From Epiperipatus broadwayi (taxonomy: Eukaryota; Onychophora; Udeonychophora; Euonychophora; Peripatidae): a DNA stretch of 64,000 bases. Both the position numbers and the translations under genes were made by a program. The notes under the pieces were generated by a model. The model did not search any database, had not been told where the DNA came from, and saw only the letters and a list, made by a program, of their open reading frames with translations. The stretch lies in NCBI GenBank assembly GCA_028023455.1, contig JAQFVV010012499.1, positions 1,928,584 to 1,992,583 of the forward strand, written 5' to 3'. Numbering within the stretch: the stretch's first letter is position 1; every line of letters begins with the position of its first letter. This document shows positions 59,322 to 64,000 of the stretch, piece after piece.

Positions 59322-59399
59322 GGTTGTCATCTGATCCTTCGTGTCAGCCGCTAGAGGCACGATTTCTAACCAAAAAACACATTAATATAATGTTCCTGG

Positions 59400-61190
59400 G
59401 CTAGTGATTCTCTATTAATATTGACTTTTTTTTGTTTGTTTACAAAGTGTACTTTCTTTTGTTTCTGAATTATTTTTCCCAAATAATATTTTTGATGATG
59501 GGATAATAATAGTTGTTTTTTTTTAATTTTTTTTTTTTACCAAAGGATCTTTTTTGGTGTGTGTTCAAATAGTAATTTGTGTTTTTTTTACAATTAGTAT
59601 TACTGTTTTTGTAAAATTGGATTGACAAAATTCAAGAGAGAACGGGTTTTTTTTGATGGATCTTTAAATAATAATTCACGTTACTTTGATAGGTTTACAT
59701 TTGATTGCCGACAACAATTATTGGGAGAAGTGTTGTTGTTTTTTTTTGCATGTGTGTGTATGGTTAAATAAAAATTAAAACCTTTACTTTTATCGGTTTA
59801 CATTTGATTGACGACCGATTTGACTTCCTTTCATTTATAAATTATAGTTTTGGTTCTACAAATAAATATTTTTGACAATGGGACAATAATAGTTGTTGTT
59901 TGTTTAATTTTTATTGACAAGAGTGGGTGTTTTTTGGTGTAGATTCAAATAGTAATTTGGGTTACGTTTAAATAATAAGTTGCGGTCTTACTTTGATTGG
60001 TTTACATTTGATTGCCGACACTAGTTATTGAGAGGGATGTTTTTTTGTGTGTACAATTGTAGACAACAATTATTGGGAGAAGGGGTGTAACTGTTTAAAG
60101 AATAGTAGTTTACATTACTTTTAATAGTGATGTACATTTGATTGCTGACAATAATTAGTGAGAGGGGTGGGTGTTTTTGGGTGATGATTAAATACTAATT
60201 TACCCCCCTTTTATTTTACATTTGATTGCCAACAGCAATTATTGGGAGCTAAAAAGGTTGTTTTTTTGTGTATGTTTCAATCAAAATTGAAGTTACTTTT
60301 ATCGGTTATATTTGATTGACAACGGTTTTGACTTTTTTTTATTTCATTTATAAATTATGTTTTTGGTTTGCCCAAAACCTAATATTTTTGACAATGGGAT
60401 AATAATAGCTGTTGTGGTTTTCTTTCATTTTTATTGACAAGAGCAGGTCTTTTTTTGGTATATGTTCAAATAGTAATTTAGGTTACGTTTAAAAAATAAT
60501 CACTTTACCTTATTTTTAGTGCTTTACATTTGATTGCCGACAACAATTAGTGGGAGGGGTGTTTTTGTTTACGATTAAAGAATAATTGAATGTTCCTTTT
60601 ATTTTTTACATTTGATTGCTGACAACAATTATTGGGAGAAAGGGTTTTGTGGTTTTTTTTTGTTTTTGTTTATGTGTATGTTTAAATCAAAATTTAAGTG
60701 ACTTTTATCGGTTACCATTTGATTAAAAACCGATTTGACTTTCTTTTTTTTTCATTTATAAATTATTTAGGTTTTCCCAAATAATATTTGATTTGACAAT
60801 GGGACAATAATAGTCTAGGTTTCTTTAATTTTGATTGACAATAGCGGGTCTTTTTCAGTGTATGTTCAAATAGTAATTTGGGTTATGTTTAACTAATAAT
60901 TTACTGTCTTACTTTGATTGGTTTACATTTGATTGCTGACGACAATTAGTGGGAGGGTTTTTTGTTTTTTTTTCTATACGATTAAAGAATAATTGACGTT
61001 CCTTTTATTGGACCGTTTGACTGCTGACGACAACAATTATTGGGAGAAGAGGGTTTTTTGGGGCTATGTTTAAATAAAAATTTTAGTTACTTCTTTTATT
61101 TTACATTTGATTGCCGACGACAACAATTATCGGAAGAAGAAGGGATGTACGTTTAAATAAAAATTGAAGTTACTTCTTTTATTTTTGACA
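59400..61190. repeat. Degenerate higher-order repeats inside the TIR element
   Basis: A core like ACATTTGATTGCCGACAAC followed by AATTATTGGGAG recurs at least twelve times (for example at 59696, 60002, 60132, 60218, 60526, 60608, 60925 and 61104), with variable spacing. A second word, GACAATGGGACAATAATAG, recurs at about 59497, 59874, 60390 and 60797, roughly every 380-520 bases. The strand is markedly T-rich and C-poor. Confidence 0.85.
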
Positions 61191-61774
61191 TTTGATGAAG
61201 GCCATTTAGAATCCCTCAAACAAGCTTGCCTTTTACGAAGTGAACATTTCCATCGACAGATGTTTTTGGACCTCAAATCTGCATATATTTGCCACACAAT
61301 CCAATCTTTTCTTTCAGCAGCAGGATGTTATTTTTCTTTTTTTCTGCTGTAGAAATATTCCAGTGCTGGCTTCCGTGTCTGGCAATTCCCATCTTTTCAA
61401 ATTTTCTGTTGTGGGAATTAGCCATACTTTTTGTCTCGGAAAATTTCTCGCTAAAATGTGACTCAAAGCGTGATTTTAAAAATTTTATGCTACCCCACCC
61501 TAATCGAAAATATAGGAGGAATACAAATTTAAGAGGAACAATCACTACTGTTAAAATTGATAAAATGTAACAATACATCAATTCGTCTTAAAAAAAAGGG
61601 CACCAATGAAAATTTAAATAATTTTGACACGATCACATTAACACACCCTCGTACGATATTGTTATATAAAATACATAATGCAGCATTACAATATAGTGCA
61701 TGATACAAACAACTAAGGCATTTTCCTCTGCTTTTAGCATCGGAAAAAGCCACACTGTTAGCCACTAAGCCGAG
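61191..61774. other. Unique interior part of the TIR element
   Basis: Overlapping open frames of 60-102 residues exist on both strands (largest 61273-61581 minus and 61289-61570 plus) and none resembles a known protein. The overlap of long frames on both strands probably reflects composition. I do not call a gene. Confidence 0.35.
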
Positions 61775-61912
61775 TTAACACTCTTTCTAGATTTTATCGT
61801 AGAAAGAAGACTTAACTCTGAGTTAACACTTTACCTTTTAGCGTAGAAAGTAGACTTAATTCCAAGTTAACAATCTTTCTAGGATTTATTTTAGAAAGAA
61901 TGCTTAAAGGCT
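61775..61912. repeat. Three ~46-bp subterminal repeats, each a small hairpin
   Basis: GAGTTAACACTCTTTCTAG ... TAGAAAG-type units start at about 61775, 61823 and 61866. Within each, CTTTCTA (or CTTT) pairs with TAGAAAG. Subterminal repeats are often transposase-binding sites; that role is inferred. Confidence 0.7.
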
Positions 61913-62007
61913 TGGATGCAGCTGCGAAAATGGCATATTTCTAGAAATTTAGCTAGAAATAGCGCCTCTAGCGGCTGTCATGAAGGATGAGATGACAACC
62001 AAGTTTA

Positions 62008-63550
62008 TAATAGAAATATGTATATTTTACCAGATTATATCAACTGAAGAAAAAGATAATTAATTTATAATAAAAAATTTATTGATATTGTACAAATCAT
62101 CATGTTTAACATTGTATTATGTATAAACTAAATTTATGAATTACTAAAAATAAAATAACACATAATGAATAAAAACAAAAAAAATAATATAATTATAATT
62201 GCATGCGGAATTGTTTCCATGTTAATTATATTTGGAAAAATCCAAAGTTTATACATATTTTTTTCAAATAGACTGAAATGTTAGCAAAAGATATACATTA
62301 CTATAAAACACAATATATTGGGTGGTATTTTTTTTCTTCAAATATTGATGTCCTTTTGACATATTAGTATTAGAATTTAACTGATGACTTTGAAGTTCAT
62401 GTATATTGGATTTAAAATGGCTCATTAATCAATCAGCCTATTCTGTCAAAGGCAACAGTCAATATACTTCCAAATTATTAAACAAGATAGTGGAAATAAT
62501 CCAAATATAACTACAAATAAAATGTCAACAACACAAAGTTTTAGATGATCATAATATAACAAAAATAAAAAAGCAAAATGACAGGATAAACAAAATGTGT
62601 TATGGTAATGGTAGTCATAGGAATAGTAGCAGCAACAAGAATACTAAAAGCTGGAATATAGTAGTAATAGGAGTTGTAGTAGTATTAATATATAAAAAAA
62701 TTAATGTTATCTAATCTTTAACCAAATATACTATATAACTGATTCACTACAAAATAAATCAGTAAAGGTATTTAAATTCTGTTTTAAAAATACAGAAATA
62801 ATTTATAATGGAACTTCTTTTGGATTAGAATAATAGAAGGCAAATTTTCTCAGCCCATAAATATTAAATTTTAATATAAAATTTTATAAGAATAATGCAT
62901 GCTCTTAAAAGATAAATGATCAAAATCAATAATTTGTTTACTTACATAATTGGAAATAATTCACTTACCTAAAATGAAAAAAAAAAAAAAGATTAATTAT
63001 ATAAATATTAATCGTGGAAAATTTGTACCCAATATCTTATCATAGCACATATATAAATATACATGATTACATTGTATAAATTTTATATATTTTATTCAAA
63101 AATTGTATTCATATAAAATTTTGAATTTTATTTATTTTAATTTAAGCTCATAAGATATATAATTTGAAAAGTAGAAATATAATGAAAAGTTTGAAAATAT
63201 AATCTATTTAAAATATATTGGGGAAAAAAAAAATAGCAGATAATGCTAAAAAATAATCTGCATAAAAGAAATTGTGTGTTGTTTCTACACGAATAAAAGT
63301 TTTAATGCAGAATTCAAAATAGAAATTATAATAATATATGAATATTTGTACAAATTAAAAATTTAATATAAAATTTAAATTTTAATGAAAGATAATAATT
63401 TAAAATCATATACATATAAGGAAATAAGTATGTTGGCTATAAACTAATTATCTGAAATTAAAATTCTAAATCTGAATTTAAATTCCAAATAAAGCCTTTC
63501 ATATATATATATTATTGTGAACTCATAAAAAATAAACTGATAGCAACGTT
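62008..63550. other. A+T-rich DNA, nothing recognisable
   Basis: Only homopolymers and short TA tracts are present. Confidence 0.5.
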
Positions 63551-63559
63551 ATTGATCTT

Positions 63560-63995
63560 TATCAGCCATTATCAATCCATTAAAGAATGAAGACCTCTCA
63601 AATTTAATCCAATTTTTCTAATCTATAATTTTACTCCTTAACACATCAATAGCCTTGCATAATTTATCTATCCATCTCACATGTTCTCTTTCTATGCATC
63701 TTACAATCTTGGGTTTTAGTCTAAGATATTAATTGTCTATCTGTTACCATCTCGTTTAACAATATCTCTATGCCTCTTCCATTTCAGTTTATTAATTCTC
63801 TCAATGATGTCAATAATACTTTATTCCTTTTCAACTTAAATATTTCACTTTTGATCATAACTTGTATTTTCTGGTATTGTTCTGTCACTCAAGTATGTTA
63901 TGTTTAGTCATTTTTTGTTATTCGTGATATGCATCTCTCCATGCTTCATTGAATGATTGAGTGAGTTGAAGTTTTAGAATTGCCCTCCTGTTAAA
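63560..63995 (-). pseudogene. RTE-type LINE C-terminal remnant, running off the window
   Basis: On the minus strand, in broken frames: FNSLNHSMKHGEMHIT near the right edge, then DIIERINKLKWKRH followed by a D-x-NR block (about 63750-63810), and a terminal W-x-K/F block near 63590. This matches the C-terminal order of RTE LINEs, including the copy at 42.7-43.0 kb. The rest lies outside the window. Confidence 0.6.
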
Positions 63996-64000
63996 TGATC

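Larger units (their letters stand above)
59322..62000. mobile_element. 2.68-kb TIR element filled with degenerate repeats
   Basis: The left end, GGTTGTCATCTGATCCTTCG followed by AGCCGCTAGAGGC, and the right end GCCTCTAGCGGCT ... GATGACAACC form ~48-bp inverted repeats with a few mismatches. AAGTTTA flanks both sides (59315-59321 and 62001-62007), a 7-bp target duplication. No transposase is visible, so it is non-autonomous. The interior is described separately. The superfamily is unclear: a 7-bp duplication and GG ends match no family I can name with confidence. Confidence 0.8.

Noticed and set aside
61273-61581. Transposase fragment inside the 2.68-kb TIR element
   Set aside because: Frames of ~100 residues overlap on both strands and none shows a DDE-type or other transposase motif.

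Overview
This window looks like repeat-rich, gene-poor intergenic or intronic DNA from an animal nuclear genome. It is visibly more than 70% A+T, full of (TA)n tracts, and carries animal-type retroelements: Penelope-like elements (PLEs) with GIY-YIG endonucleases, RTE-type and other LINEs, a tRNA-related SINE, TIR elements and hammerhead-ribozyme repeats. I found no exon of a recognisable host gene, no rRNA or tRNA gene and nothing prokaryotic. The phylum cannot be fixed from the sequence; an invertebrate is my inference.

Layout. 1-6 kb: an almost perfect 0.73-kb palindrome (347-bp arms) with a hammerhead-ribozyme fold on each arm, then a 3.5-kb array of nearly identical 405-bp units (five direct, then three and a half inverted), each unit encoding its own hammerhead. 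6-15 kb: A+T-rich DNA with nothing recognisable. 15-19.3 kb and 27.2-30.9 kb: two copies of a repeat with ~2.1-kb LTR-like ends bounded by TG...CA and a ~0.68-kb internal part. 21.1-25.2 kb: a dead PLE fragment and two fold-back elements built from PLE ends. 33-36.2 kb: an old 3.2-kb palindrome whose arms later received a TA-flanked TIR element and a hairpin element. 37-43 kb: two decayed RTE LINEs in opposite orientations and two SINE copies. 44-49.5 kb: two PLEs with inverted terminal repeats, one nested inside a LINE, plus a third GIY-YIG remnant. 49.7-55.2 kb: a nearly full-length two-ORF LINE lying inside an (ATT)n microsatellite. 57.9-58.8 kb: another PLE fragment with inverted arms. 59.3-62.0 kb: a 2.68-kb TIR element filled with degenerate tandem repeats. 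63.5-64 kb: the tail of a third RTE LINE.

How the parts may work together. The strongest candidate for an under-described system is the hammerhead-bearing repeats at 1.3-5.9 kb. They fit the animal retrozyme concept: small non-coding tandem repeats whose transcripts cut themselves into monomers, circularise and are copied back by a borrowed reverse transcriptase. PLEs, the usual suspected source of that enzyme, are present in at least four lineages in the same window. That link is inference. The folds were drawn by hand from conserved core residues and no folding or database search was run.
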